A stretch of DNA of 64,000 nt from Tricholomella constricta (taxonomy: Eukaryota > Basidiomycota > Agaricomycetes > Agaricales > Lyophyllaceae), in the NCBI GenBank assembly GCA_013368375.1, contig JAACJP010000013.1, positions 620,001 through 684,000 on the forward strand, in the 5' to 3' direction. A model generated the notes under the pieces. It searched no databases. It saw nothing but the letters and a program-made list of their open reading frames with translations, and was not told where the DNA came from. Made by a program: the position numbers and the translations under genes. Shown here in pieces: positions 10,267 to 22,095 of the stretch (within the stretch, counting starts at the first letter, position 1; each line of letters begins with the position of its first letter).

Positions 10267-11811
10267 CTCGTCGTCCATCAGGACATTCAAACACATCTTT
10301 CATGGCAAGGGGTTGTGTCACCCTTCCAGAACATTCAGCGTGGATATGTCGGCCGTCAATGAATTCTCCGGGCGAAATTCGACGCAGTATTGTCGGTCCC
10401 ATCTGCAATAGTGTCACCTTCGACAGTGGTCAATAGTACAGTCGTTGTTCGGGACCATTTAAAATCCATATGTACATAGTACAGACTGTTATGGACACTC
10501 GGACTATGAGACAGCGGCGAGAGGGCAATCTTTCATATTTTACCAAGACACGCCGAGATACTAACACAGACGTAGTAACAGTCATCACGTCGAGTTACAG
10601 ACCTTGACTTAAACAGCTATCTTACCTGTCGACCATGAGTAGAACTTTGACGCGCATAAGCGCAAGGCAGTGCTCCTTCGCCATAAAAACTTAGAGAGTG
10701 CTGAGTGTGCAATCGAGGTAAGCAATACAAGAGCGACAAGGACATCACACCTCAAGATAAAGCTGAGTACAACATCATGAATGGTAAGAATGCAGATTTT
10801 ATATGGGAAAACCACGCACGAGGAAGAAACCGCAGTCTGGTCGTAAAAGATGGTGTTGCCGAGACGTAAGAAATCTTCATAAATTATTCCAGGAATAATC
10901 GAAGCACGTGTGCTAGCTGGTTATCTGTTCATGTTCGGATGTTTTGTAGCTCGCAACACTTGCAGCTAGGCGCTCAGTATAACGGTCTGCCGACGACAAC
11001 GGGCTTCCGTTCCATGAGGCCGACTAGACGGAAGAAGTGCCCTCAGAAGGACTAGAAAGAGGAAAGGTTGGAACGTGGTCGACTTCATGTTATGTAAAGA
11101 AGAACCCATGGTGCCGACGAATGATGCATTTCGAGTTTCAAGATTGCCAAGAATAGCGCCGATAGAGGCTCACCAGAGACTTTACGGACAGCGTACAAGT
11201 TATTACGAGCGTATTGTCCCAAGCTTGTCCAAGCTATGATTTCTGTGGCCGTGAATGGCATCGGTCTGTTTAAATTACCGTTCCAAGTGGGCCAAACTTC
11301 AGCTGAGCGCCAATGAGTCAGAAAAAGATCGTATCAGTTCCCCCCAAAGCACTAAAGGGACAAGCCTATTATTAGTGCGGAGAGGTGGCGACAGGTATGA
11401 CTCGAGACTGGTTCTGAGGCTCGCAACCGCGCATCAGTGATATTGAGAGCCACGGTAATTGACTGAGTGGCAGTGCTCAGGCCCAGGTACATTCTTTAAT
11501 CGCACAGTTGACAGAGGGGTGAAGGATCACACAGCATGTTAAAACAGTAGGATCGATGGAGATGATAGTGAGTTGATAGGGTGGACGATGGGAGAGGATT
11601 CTTCCTGGGATGAAGAACAACGTAGCAGAATCAGATGGTAGAGGGTCCGAAAGCTCTCGAGTGTTCCGTAGGAAGTCGCGGTTGCATGTTGATCGGGATG
11701 GCATGTTGAAAGAAATGTCCGATGTGTTTGGCTGAAACTGATGGTGAACGTATCCCAAATTAGATTTACATCTGTGATGAGTAGGACTACAAGCTGTGGA
11801 ACCGTTTGAGC
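10267..11811. other. Intergenic region upstream of PAL, nothing recognised
   Basis: Roughly 1.5 kb separates FCF1 from PAL. I found only short open frames without motifs or coherent splicing, and no tRNA. The part next to 11871 presumably holds the PAL promoter. Confidence 0.5.
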
Positions 11812-11819
11812 TATAAAAG
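11812..11819 (+). promoter_or_regulatory. TATA box of PAL
   Basis: TATAAAAG lies 51 bp before the PAL start codon. A good TATA box this close to a short leader fits an inducible, strongly expressed gene. Function is inferred from sequence and position. Confidence 0.6.
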
Positions 11820-11870
11820 CACACCAACGCTCAGAATGATTCTCCAGTACAACCACATTGCCTTCTCCCC

Positions 11871-14479
11871 ATGGCTATTACCAAACTACGAGTCCAACGC
11901 CGTTCCATCTCCGTGCCTATACCAGACGCCATTCCAGAAGTTGACGGCTCACTCAAAGTCACCGCCCTCGCATACCGTCCTGCGCTTAAGACAGACACGG
12001 TCCCCCAGCCAACCCCGTTATTGGCCATCTTCATCCAATCCCACAAAGAACTCGACAGTTACAAGTGCGCTATATCCCCACCTCCTTGTTGATTGATCTC
12101 ATCGGTCATTTTAGGTGTGGTCGGCCGATAATTGTTGATGGGCACAATCTCTCCATTGCAGCTGTAACGGCTGCCTCTAGATATCATGCGACTGTTGCAC
12201 TTGACCAGTCCTCGAATGTCGAGGCGCGGATGAACAAGAGCCGCGACGTCATCACGTCCAAAGTCCTGGCGGGAACCAGTGTATACGGCGTATCTACAGG
12301 TTTCGGAGGGAGTGCAGATACTCGCACTGATAAACCTCTGCTACTTGGAAATGCTCTCTTGCAGCTCTTACAGAGCGGTGTCCTGCCGTCGTCTTCAAAG
12401 CCCCTTGATGCACTCCCTCTACTTGATCCCGTTGCTTCGACAACTATGCCCGAATCCTGGGTTCGAGGCGCCATCCTGATCAGGATGAACTCGCTCATCC
12501 GAGGCCACTCCGGTGTGAGGCTGGAGCTCGTCAAGAAAATGAACGATTTGCTTGATGCTGACATCACACCCGTTGTTCCTTTAAGGGGAAGCATATCAGC
12601 CTCCGGAGGTACGCTGCATTCAGTCATCTCCAATCAATTTTACCCATTTCATCCATTTAGACCTTTCGCCTCTGTCGTACGTAGCAGGCACAGTAACTGG
12701 AAATCCCTCCATCCACGTCTTCGATGGCCCTAGGACCTTCGGCGCCCGCGCAATTCGCTCTTCGCAAGATGCACTTGCGGCACACAACATCGAACCAATC
12801 TCTCTCGCTTCCAAGGAGCACCTCGGAATTTTGAACGGCACCGCTTTCTCTGCCTCTGTCGCAGCGCTGGCCCTCCACGATGCGGTCCACCTTGCTCTTC
12901 TCGCACAGGTATGCACGGCAATGGGCACAGAGGCTCTCGCTGGGACCCGTGGATCCTTCGATCCATTTATCCACGATGTTGCAAGACCCCATCCTGGACA
13001 GGTATGAGCCTTCTTGTGCGTGATGTTGGATTTATACCTTACACCGGTTTGTAGATTGAGTCTGCGAAGCTCATCTGGGACCTGCTAGAAGGCAGCACGT
13101 TCGCAAGTACCCACGAAGAAGAGGTCAAAATCGAAGAGGACGGAGGTGTTCTGAGACAAGACCGATATCCTTTGCGGACTTCTCCTCAGTTCATAGGTCC
13201 GCAGATCGAAGATCTGCTCGACTCCCTGAAAACCATCACCATCGAATGCAATTCCAGTATGTTGACGTTCAGATTTATTCCTTTTTCACCCATTCACCAC
13301 TTCTGCTTACAGCCACTGATAATCCTTTGGTCGACGGCGAGACGGGAAAAATTCACAATGGCGGAAATTTCCAAGCAATGGCGGTCACAAACGCAATGGA
13401 GAAGACTCGACTTAGCCTTCACCACCTCGGAAAGCTCCTCTTTAGTCAATGTGCGGAACTCGTCAACCCGACCATGAACCGCGGGCTGCCACCGTCCCTC
13501 GCTGCCACCGACCCTTCTCTTGACTATCACTGCAAGGGCGTCGACATTGCCAGCGCTGCCTACGTTGCGGAGCTCGGTTACCTTGCGAGTCCTGTGTCAA
13601 CGCATGTTCAATCAGCTGAGATGCATAATCAGGCGGTCAAGTTAGTACACCTTCCTTCCATCGTTTTTCCATTACTCATCGTTGCTTTTAGCTCGATGGC
13701 TCTGGTTTCGGCTCGTGCGACCATCAACTCACTCGAGGTGTTGTCGATGTTGACCGCCTCATACCTGTATGCCCTCTGCCAAGGTAACCTTCAAGGCTGT
13801 CATGAAATAAAAGCCCTGCTAACGCCGAACACCAGCTCTTGACCTTCGTGCCTTGCAAAAGGAACTTGTCGAGGGGCTGAACCAGATTGCATCCGAGGAG
13901 TTGACCAATTCCTTCGGTCGGTCTCTGTCCGCTTCTGAACACAGTTCATTGGTCGTCAAGATATGCCGTACCATGCAAGACACGCTCGAGGGCACAAGCA
14001 CCATGGATGCCTCTGACCGGATGCACAAAATCGCTGCTTCGTCGACCACCCTCCTCGTCGATTTCTTTACTGGCCCAGCCTCCTTCGAGGACCTGGCAGC
14101 CCTTGGGTCTACTCTCGCCTGTGTGCCAGAGTTCCGAGCCAATGTTACTTCCCGCGGCACAGCGCTCCTGGACACCCTGCGGCGCGATTATTTGTCAGGT
14201 GCCCGCGGTACTGCGCCCGCGAGCCGATACCTCAACAAGACTCGCCCTGTTTACGAGTTTGTTCGACAGACTCTCGGCATCCGGATGCATGGATCGGAGA
14301 ACTTCGCCCGGTTCGCGAAGGGATTGTATGTCGATGACCAGAGTGTTGGGCAGAATGTTTCAATTATTCATGAGGTGTGTTGTTTTCTTCTCCTGCAACT
14401 TCTTCCTCAACGTGACAATTGCTCTCAGGCGATACGCGACGGAAAACTGCAACCTGTGATCGTCGACCTGTTTGATTAA
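11871..14479 (+). CDS. PAL: Phenylalanine ammonia-lyase (MIO-dependent aromatic ammonia-lyase)
   Basis: The enzyme removes ammonia from L-phenylalanine to give trans-cinnamate, the entry to phenylpropanoids. Exons are 11871-12064, 12115-12608, 12661-13001, 13055-13256, 13313-13640, 13692-13783, 13836-14374 and 14429-14479, giving 746 residues, typical for fungal PAL. The Ala-Ser-Gly triad that cyclises into the MIO cofactor is in GSISASGD, with the intron at 12609-12660 falling directly after it. Other family blocks are [10 protein letters not shown] (catalytic Tyr), [58 protein letters not shown] and [18 protein letters not shown]. At the selectivity position, where the Rhodosporidium enzyme has His-Gln, this protein has Leu-Leu ([13 protein letters not shown]), which suggests little activity on tyrosine. 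No signal peptide is seen, so it should be cytosolic. The start follows a TATA box. Confidence 0.97.
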
Positions 14480-14766
14480 GCTTGTGTATCCAGACTTCTT
14501 TCCTGTCTTGATTTTATCAAGCCAACTCATGCCAACTATACCCATTGGCGGATAATTTACGCAATAAATACCACTCAAATACACACATCATATATCGTAG
14601 AATAGACAAATAGTAATGATATAATGAATGATATTCTCGGTCAACAATCTGAAGTGTTCTAATTTTCACTCCCACTGTTTTCAATAGTCGCGTGACACTC
14701 GATTCTGGGAAAGGAGCCTGTCGCCATTTCCTAGCTCTTCCTTGTTCTGGTTCTCCAGCCTCGATT

Positions 14767-16390
14767 ATGGTCTCAAACGAGAAAGTATTGATTGTAGGGG
14801 CTGGATGCTTCGGGGTGTCAACGGCATATCATATTTTGAAACGCGGCTTTACCGACGTGACTGTCCTTGACCGGTCGCACATTCTCCCTGCTCCAGATGC
14901 AGCATCTAATGATTTAAACAGAAGTGGGTAACAACCCGCATTCGTCCGTGTCCTTTCTCACTATGTCCCCCGGACAGTTGTTCGGAGTTCATATTCTGAT
15001 CTATTCTACACAAGGCTCGCCCGTGAAGCCATCGCTTCGTGGAAGGACAGGGAAGTATGGGGTGATACGTATCACGAGTATGCAGCCTGCACTCTGGTCA
15101 TACCGGTGCCGCCCAACGAGCTCCCTTTTTGCAGATCTGGTGTTGTCGTGCTCGGGCTCTCGAATAAACAGGCATATGCGGACGATGCATACCAGAACGA
15201 CGTCGCATCGGGTGCCAGGATAAAGCCTTTGGCCAATGCTGCAGCTATTCGTGCAGCTTTTCCGTCTGACGTTCCTACTGCCTCATTTGAAGAACATGCT
15301 GGCTATCTGAACAGCGATTCTGGGTGGGCTAATGCTGGACAAGGCCTCGCTACGATGATTTCAAAGGTGATCTCTCTAGGGGGCAAGGTTCTGTCTGGAA
15401 AGACCGCCAGCAACGTCATTCGGGGCGCTGGTGGTAGGGTGACTGGTATCCAGTGCCATGACGGAATGATCTATGAAGCTTCCGTGGTTGTCATTGCTAC
15501 AGGGTCCTGGACACCCTCAGCATTTCCTGATATCATTTCAAACCACACTTATGGCCTCTCAACTGGGTAAGCTTCGAAATATGAAATAAATGGCCCATTC
15601 TTCGGCTGAAGAGACAAGACAATGCATCGCTATGCTCCAGCTCACCGAAGAAGAGGCTGAACGTTACAAGGAATGTCCGGTGGTCCTCGACTTCAGTTCT
15701 GGGTTCTATATTTTCCCTGTAGGATTTATGATACTCCTTTTGGGCTTGGCTAATAAAATATCACAAGCTTAGCCGACTGACAAGGGAGTAATAAAGATGG
15801 CTATGCACCTCGCTGGATACACACATACCAATGGTGGCGTCTCCACGCCACGGACAGTAACAACTGATGCTGAACGCGGACTTCTCATCCCTAAATCTAA
15901 TATTCAGCAAATGCGTAAGCATCTGCGGGAGGTGTATCCGGAACTCGCAAAGAAGCCATTCTTTGCGACTAGACTTTGCTGGTATGACATACGTCATGCA
16001 CTCTGTTGACAAGTTCTCTGCTGACTTTGAGTACAGGTATAACGATTCTCCGGACGGGAATTGGATCATCGGCCGTGCTCCGGGGAATCCGTCATTGGTG
16101 CTCGCCACTGCAGGCAGTGGGCATGCCTATAAGGTGAGATTAGCGCGAGTCCCGTTTATCTGCAAACGTTAACAGCCATCCCGGCCACGTTACACACACA
16201 GTTCCTCCCTGTTATCGGGAGACTAGTAGCCGACGTGATCCAAGGAACATTGAATCCGAGCCTTGCAGCCAAATTTGCGATTGAACGGCAATATACTGCA
16301 AATGATGATTCCCGGCCAGGAATGTCAGTGACGGAACTTGACGTCAGTCAACTCTGTACACCTGAAGATCTCCTGGCGGACGCATCATGA
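14767..16390 (+). CDS. FAD-dependent amine oxidase (fructosyl-amino-acid / saccharopine oxidase type)
   Basis: This is a DAO-superfamily flavoenzyme of the monomeric sarcosine oxidase-like group. Exons are 14767-14923, 14978-15077, 15135-15566, 15619-15718, 15773-15981, 16037-16133 and 16202-16390, giving 427 residues. The N-terminus has the Rossmann dinucleotide motif VLIVGAGCFGVSTAYHI, followed by the ASNDLNRIVRSSYSDLFY block seen in fungal fructosyl amino acid oxidases. Later blocks are TGSWTPSAFPD, GLLIPKSN, TRLCWYNDSPDGNWIIG and TAGSGHAYKFLPVIGRLVAD near the C-terminus. Substrates in this family include Amadori products, saccharopine and N-methyl amino acids; sequence alone does not choose among them. 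No peroxisomal C-terminal tripeptide is present (it ends DAS). The gene converges on CPA2, with 136 bp between stop codons. Confidence 0.88.
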
Positions 16391-16526
16391 GAAGAGACAG
16401 TACCCCACGGATGGATATGTTCGTTAGCTCTCTATTAACTATAATTACATGGGAGCCCAAGCTCGTTTTTGCCACATTAGATGCAATGAAAATATAGACG
16501 TCCAAGAAATCTCTCTTCTACGCCCA

Positions 16527-19500
16527 TCAAGCTCGCTTGCCAACGAACTCTGACCACGAGCGGACCTCGGGGGGTATATGACCCTCTGTGTAGCTCCTCA
16601 AGCCTCCAAGAGGGATCTTTTGCGCCAAACTCTCCACAAACAGCAGAGCAGTTCGGGCGTTGTTCAGTAGGGGAAGACCGAAATCGACAGCATTTCTAAG
16701 AAAAGAGATGAAGATGAAAATTACGAGGAGCATGCAAATATAACTCACCGGCGAGCGACGTAGTCCTCGTCGTCGAAGTCACGACCACGGGATTTCGCAA
16801 GATTGATGACACATTGAACGTCATACTCATCGAAGACCATGCGGAGCTTACGCTTGTCCTTGGTGGGGAAGATGATGCGCTTCGCGGTGACATAAGGAAT
16901 TTCGTTCAGGAACTCCTCCACGACGGGGGATGAGCAGTAGAGCTTGAAGCCGAGGGTAACCAAGCTCTTGGCGATAACTGCCATCTCGGGTTTGGTGATA
17001 TCTCCACCAATCAGAACACCAGAGCCTGCTTTGGGAACCTTGAAGCCGGTGGTGCTGAGGACGGATGCCCAGTATGCCTCGTGGATATTTTTACCGAAAC
17101 ACGCTACCTCTCCAGTGCTGGCCATTTCTATGATACGCAAGGTTAGTGAATTAAGACAGGTCATCGTGGTGCTGGCTCTTACCGACACCCAAGAAGGGAT
17201 CTGCACCACCAAGACGCGTCCACGAAAACTGGGCGACCTTGATCGAGGTATAATCACGCTTCTCTTTCATGAGGTCCACCGGGGCAGGGACGTTCTCGTC
17301 GACGATGGCGGCCGTTGCGGTGTCGACGAAGTTATGGCCCAGGACCTTGGAGACGAAGGGGAACGACCGAGAAGCCCGGAGGTTGCACTCAATGACCTTT
17401 AGTTGGGACTCTTGGCCGTCCGTAGCAGGGGTCTTGATGATCTGCATGTTGAAGGGACCAGAGATCTGGAAAGCCGCGGCGACCTTCTCGGCGATGGTCT
17501 TGAGGCGGGACATATCGGTAGCATCCAATGTGAAGGGAGGAAGGACCAAAGTAGCGTCGCCGGAGTGGACACCAGCGTTCTCGACGTGTTCAGAGACGGC
17601 ATGGACAATGAGCTTGCCCTTGTGGCCGACGGCGTCGATATCAATTTCTTGGGCGTTGTCGATGAACTTCGTGATGACGACAGGGTGCAGGGGGGAGACA
17701 TTGGCAGCAGCGGACAGGTTATACTCCAAGGCAGATTCCTCGAACACGACGTTCATGGCAGCACCGGAGAGAACATACGAAGGTCGGATGAGGACGGGGT
17801 AGCCGACTTTGACCGCGAATTCCTTGGCGGCATCGAGGGTAGTGACCTCTGTCCACTCGGGCTGATCGACGCCAACGCTATCGAGGACGGAGGAGAATTT
17901 ATGACGATCCTCCGCAGTGTCGATCTGCTCGGGGTCGGTTCCCAACACGTTAACGCCAGTTTGCTTGAGACGAAGAGCGATGTTTTGAGGGAGCTGGCCT
18001 AGAAAAGAAAGCAAAGCGATGGGCGACTGCGATATGATGTGTAACCAAGCGTGACTCACCTCCGACGCTGATGATGACACCCTGTGCCTGTTCCAATTCG
18101 TAAATATCCATGACACGCTCATATCCGAGTTCCTCGAAGTAAAGTCTGTCGGCCTCATCGAAGTCGGTAGACACGGTCTCGGGGTTGTAGTTAATCATGA
18201 TGGTCCTCTTGCCCATATCCCTGAGTTTACGAGCGCAGGTCACGGCACACCAATCGAATTCGACACTGCTTCCAATGCGGTAGACGCCACTGCCGAGGAC
18301 CATGGTTCCATGCTCATCGAATTTAACGTCGTGCTCGGAGGCGTTGTAGGTTGTGTAGAGGTAGTTCGTGTGTGCAGGGTATTCAGCAGCCAGGGTGTCG
18401 ATACGTTTGACGAAAGGCGTGATGCCGAGCGACTTGCGTGCAGCACGGACAATATCTTCGCTAGAGGAGATGATATCGGCGATCTGGGCATCAGCGAAAC
18501 CCATACGCTTAGCACGCTGCATGAGTTCATGATCGATCGCGTTGATGGAGCCAGCCTTCTTGAGTGCATGGTGGGTCTGGACGATGTTGTCAATCTTGTA
18601 GAGGTACCACTTTGTTGCATAGTCTGTCAGTAGTCTGTTCACGATATCATCCTTTCGCACTACAGACCTTGTCAATCTTCGTCAGATCGTGGATGCGATC
18701 GACGGTATAATTCTTCCTGTACATAGCGTAGGCGATAGCGAACAGCCTCATGTCGGTAGGACAAGTCAAGGCCTTATCCAAGTCCTCCGGCTCAATATAG
18801 ACCTCGAAGCCTTTCCAGCGAGGGTCGACCTGACGAATTGCCTTCTGCAAACTCTCCTCGAAAGTTCGTCCAATGGCCATGACCTCTCCGACTGATTTCA
18901 TAGAAGATCCAACTTCGCGGTTGACCTGGGACGAGAACTTGGCGAGATCCCACTTGGGAATCTTTGTCACGATATAGTCCAAGGAAGGCTCAAAACATGC
19001 AGTCGTCGTTTTGGTAACAGCATTGGGCAGTTCAGGCAGAGTGTGTCCGAGGGCGATCTTTGCAGCCGTGTAGGCAAGAGGGTAACCGGTGGCCTTGGAA
19101 GCAAGGGCACTAGAATGATATTAGCACTCCTTTTTGTTGAATCAATATCCGAAACGAACCTAGATCGGCTCAAGCTTGAATAAATTATTGTCGTCAGTTG
19201 ATAATGATGATGCTTATATAGAGTCGTCTTACCGGGCGTTCACTTCAATCACGCAGTATTCCTTAGAAGTTGGGTTCAGGGCGTACTGGATGTTACATTC
19301 ACCGACAACTCCCAGATGGCGAATAACCTTGATGGCGGCACTGCGCAACATGTGGTACTCATCATCAGGCAGAGTCTGCGATGGAGCAACAACGATAGAA
19401 TCGCCAGTGTGAGTACCAAGAGGATCAAAGTTTTCCATGTTGCAGCAAATGATCGTGTTCTGAAGTAGAATAAAACGTCAGAACCTGCGGTTAGTTGGAA

Positions 19501-20462
19501 CCGACAAGGAACGCACATCTGCGCCGTCCCGAACGACTTCGTATTCAAGTTCTTTCCATCCTTTCATACTCCGTTCAATGAGGACCTGGGGACTCAAACT
19601 GAGACCCTTGGCAGAGAGATCGCGAAGTTCATCCGGGTTGTTCGCAAATCCAGAACCGAGACCACCCAGGGTGAATGCAGAGCGCAAGATGACCGGATAA
19701 CCAATTTCTTCAGCGGCAGTGAGAGCATCGTTCACGGTTGAAACGGCTGTCGATTGCGCGACGGGAATATTAATTTCTGAAGCAGTGGGTTAGCAAAACG
19801 TTAGAAAGGATATTGACGGTATTTAGCGTGCCCTTTAGAGCCTGGACGAAAAGATCACGATCTTCTGACACCTCGAGCGTCCGGATTGGTGTGCCAAGAA
19901 CCTTGACACCTAGACGTTCCAGGACACCCATGCGGTCCAACTCGATACCGACGTTCAAAGCGCTTTGTCCACCGAATGTGAGAAGAATACCGTCAGGCCG
20001 TTCCTTTTCCAAAACATATGCGACGTAGTCCGCGGTGATGGGGAGGAAATAAACCTCAGAGGCCAGTTCGTGCGAAGTTTGCCAGGTAGCAATATTAGGG
20101 TTAATGAGGATGGCTTGGACACCTTCCTCATGAAGAGCCTTTAACGCTTGGGAACCAGAGTAGTCGAACTCTCCTGCCTGACCGATGCTAAGACCACCAC
20201 TGCCAACGACCAGGACCTTTTGGACGTCGGGTCGGGGAAGCTTGGGCAAGACTTTGGCAGACATTTTACGGGCAATTTCAGATGGAGAGTTGAGGACATG
20301 TTCGCCCGGTTTCGCGTAAGAACCGACAGCTGGGGCGGCGACGGCGCGTAGGACATGTGTGGGTGCGAATGCAAAGGGTCTGACGATACTAGAATGAAAA
20401 GAGCGTGCATGTGGGCGGGCTAGTATCTTCAACCATGGCGACCGGAGTCGCGCTAGAGTCAT
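16527..20462 (-). CDS. CPA2: Arginine-specific carbamoyl-phosphate synthase, large subunit, predicted mitochondrial
   Basis: The protein makes carbamoyl phosphate for arginine biosynthesis, using ammonia supplied by the glutaminase subunit Cpa1. Exons are 20462-19832, 19776-19517, 19459-19233, 19174-19160, 19109-18668, 18609-18060, 17998-17183, 17127-16749 and 16695-16527, giving 1,162 residues. Both ATP-grasp halves are present: the first has [33 protein letters not shown] and [14 protein letters not shown], the second [35 protein letters not shown] and [14 protein letters not shown]. An MGS-like C-terminal domain follows. The N-terminus is Arg/Ser-rich without acids ([10 protein letters not shown]...RSFHSSIVR), a likely mitochondrial presequence as in Neurospora arg-3 but unlike yeast Cpa2. 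Exon 4 is a 15-nt microexon restoring NAR-LSRSS. The first intron (19831-19777) is GC-AG with a weak donor; it is required to join LK to EINIPVA in frame. Confidence 0.95.
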
Positions 20463-21074
20463 GGTGAGGCCCCAGGAGGATGGTGAGCTTGAACAAGTTT
20501 GAAAAATGACTCGGCCTAAATTTGCTTTACCAACGTGACCCTAACCCCAAACAAGTTCTAGTTTCGGGCACAACCCCTCGGCTATAATCGGAGCTCACCC
20601 CTTCTAATCTGTAACAGGCTCTGCAAAGGCCGGAATCCAAAGCGAACCCCCTTGACTGTACTTCCTCGTCCATCCTTGTGGCCGTCGCTCCCAAGTAGAA
20701 GTCCTTGTCAGCATCCATTCTGTTTCGGATCTCGCAGGCTACCCTCAGACTTGGTCCTTCAGCGACCCTATTGGTATACTTCAAACTTAATTTTCAACCT
20801 GCGCGAGGCAGGTGCACACCGCAGCATGTTGTCCACACAGCTGACGCTTGTTCCTGCGCATCCCTGAAGATAATGCATCGCACAAGGCAACATAATGTTG
20901 ATCTTGCCTGCCTTCATTCCCGTCAATCACTCTCAGGTCGTCACGCGTGTAACTCGTCGTTTCCACCTGAGGACTGCACACCCAGACTCAAGACGGCATA
21001 TCTGCCTAGACTTTGAGATGCCTTTGCATAGCCGATTATCATCCGCACCTCCTCATCCTTTTCGAAATGCACAG
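20463..21074. other. CPA2 upstream region, possible 5' exon of an unknown plus-strand gene
   Basis: This region should hold the CPA2 promoter. A protein-like stretch ends at 20773 just before a GTATAC donor, in a phase (1) that fits the exon starting at 21075. That would need a 301-nt intron, several times longer than usual here, so I did not join them. Confidence 0.3.
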
Positions 21075-21510
21075 CATTGTTCAAGGTCTTGGATCACATT
21101 TCTACCCCATATGATTGTCGCGAGAAGACACTGGGGCCTGGGACGTCGTTTACTGGGTATGATACCATTCCTGGGGCCCCGCATATCTATTTCCCTCAAT
21201 CAGACTCGGATATGGTCACTTATTTGCCACGAAACGCTTAAATTGACAATTCCATGTGGCTCCCCATATAGCAGGCGTCGCTTTATCCTAACACTATCCA
21301 ATTTCCCGCCATCTATCCGAGATTTCTCTACGACGGTCTGGCTCTTGGGCGCATTCCGAAAGTTCTAAATGACGTCTTCCGCTCAAACTAAAGACAAAAT
21401 GTGCTCGATAGTGGTGTTCCCCTCCACTCTTGACGCCTCCGAGAATCTCCCTTTCTTAGGCAATTTATCCAGAAGGTGTCCTGGAGGTCGAAGCGTTATG
21501 AAGTGCTTAG
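21075..21510 (+). CDS. Unrecognised spliced gene fragment
   Basis: Three consecutive segments look coding and are linked by correct splice sites and phases: 21075-21214, 21275-21373 and 21473-21510. The first intron is 60 nt (GTCACT to CAG) and the second 99 nt. Readable motifs include GPGTSFTGYDTIPGAPHIYF in the first segment, YPRFLYDGLALGRIPKVLND in the second and VSWRSKRYEVLR in the third. I do not recognise the family and could not fix the start or end. A continuation near 21660-21740 is possible. It could be a real gene with small exons or a decaying copy. Direction is the same as the TmpA-like gene downstream. Confidence 0.4.
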
Positions 21511-22095
21511 GTAATTCTCGTCAAAACTTTGGGATGCAGAACGTGTTAGACAGCCATTAATCCTTCACTTCACGCACATGGACTGAGCATTGCGAACGCG
21601 TGGATTAGGGATGTGCAGCGTTGGTACAGCGCGATCGCCTGCACATCGACACGCGCCTGCTGGCCTTTTTCAGCCAAATTATTTATATCTGGACCTCGGA
21701 GGTGATCCCCCCCATCCGCTCCGACTCCGACTCATTTCATGACGGTGCGTGTATATGGTCCCCCCCGTTTATCCGGGCTTGCTTCCACTCAGGAAAACGT
21801 ATTTGATCGGTTTCGGTCCCTTCTCCTCCTATCCCACGTGTGGATAAGTCCCTATCACCACCCTTTTTCTTGTTTTTTTTTCTTTTGCGCAATTGAATAT
21901 TTTTTTCGCCATCACTTCGGGATGATCGACCTCACCACCTCCACGGTTCGGCGATATCTCTGCGATTCGCAAACCGATAGATTACGCCACATTGGTACCG
22001 GCTGGTCGATGGGCACCCACTTATGGGTGAACTATTTATCTTCAGACCTGATGGCTCTGCAATCCCGTTAGACACTCCCTCTTTACATCTTCGAC

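Noticed and set aside
11871..16390. PAL plus neighbouring oxidase as a biosynthetic gene cluster
   Set aside because: The oxidase family acts on amino-acid derivatives, there are no transporter or regulator genes, and the next genes are primary metabolism.
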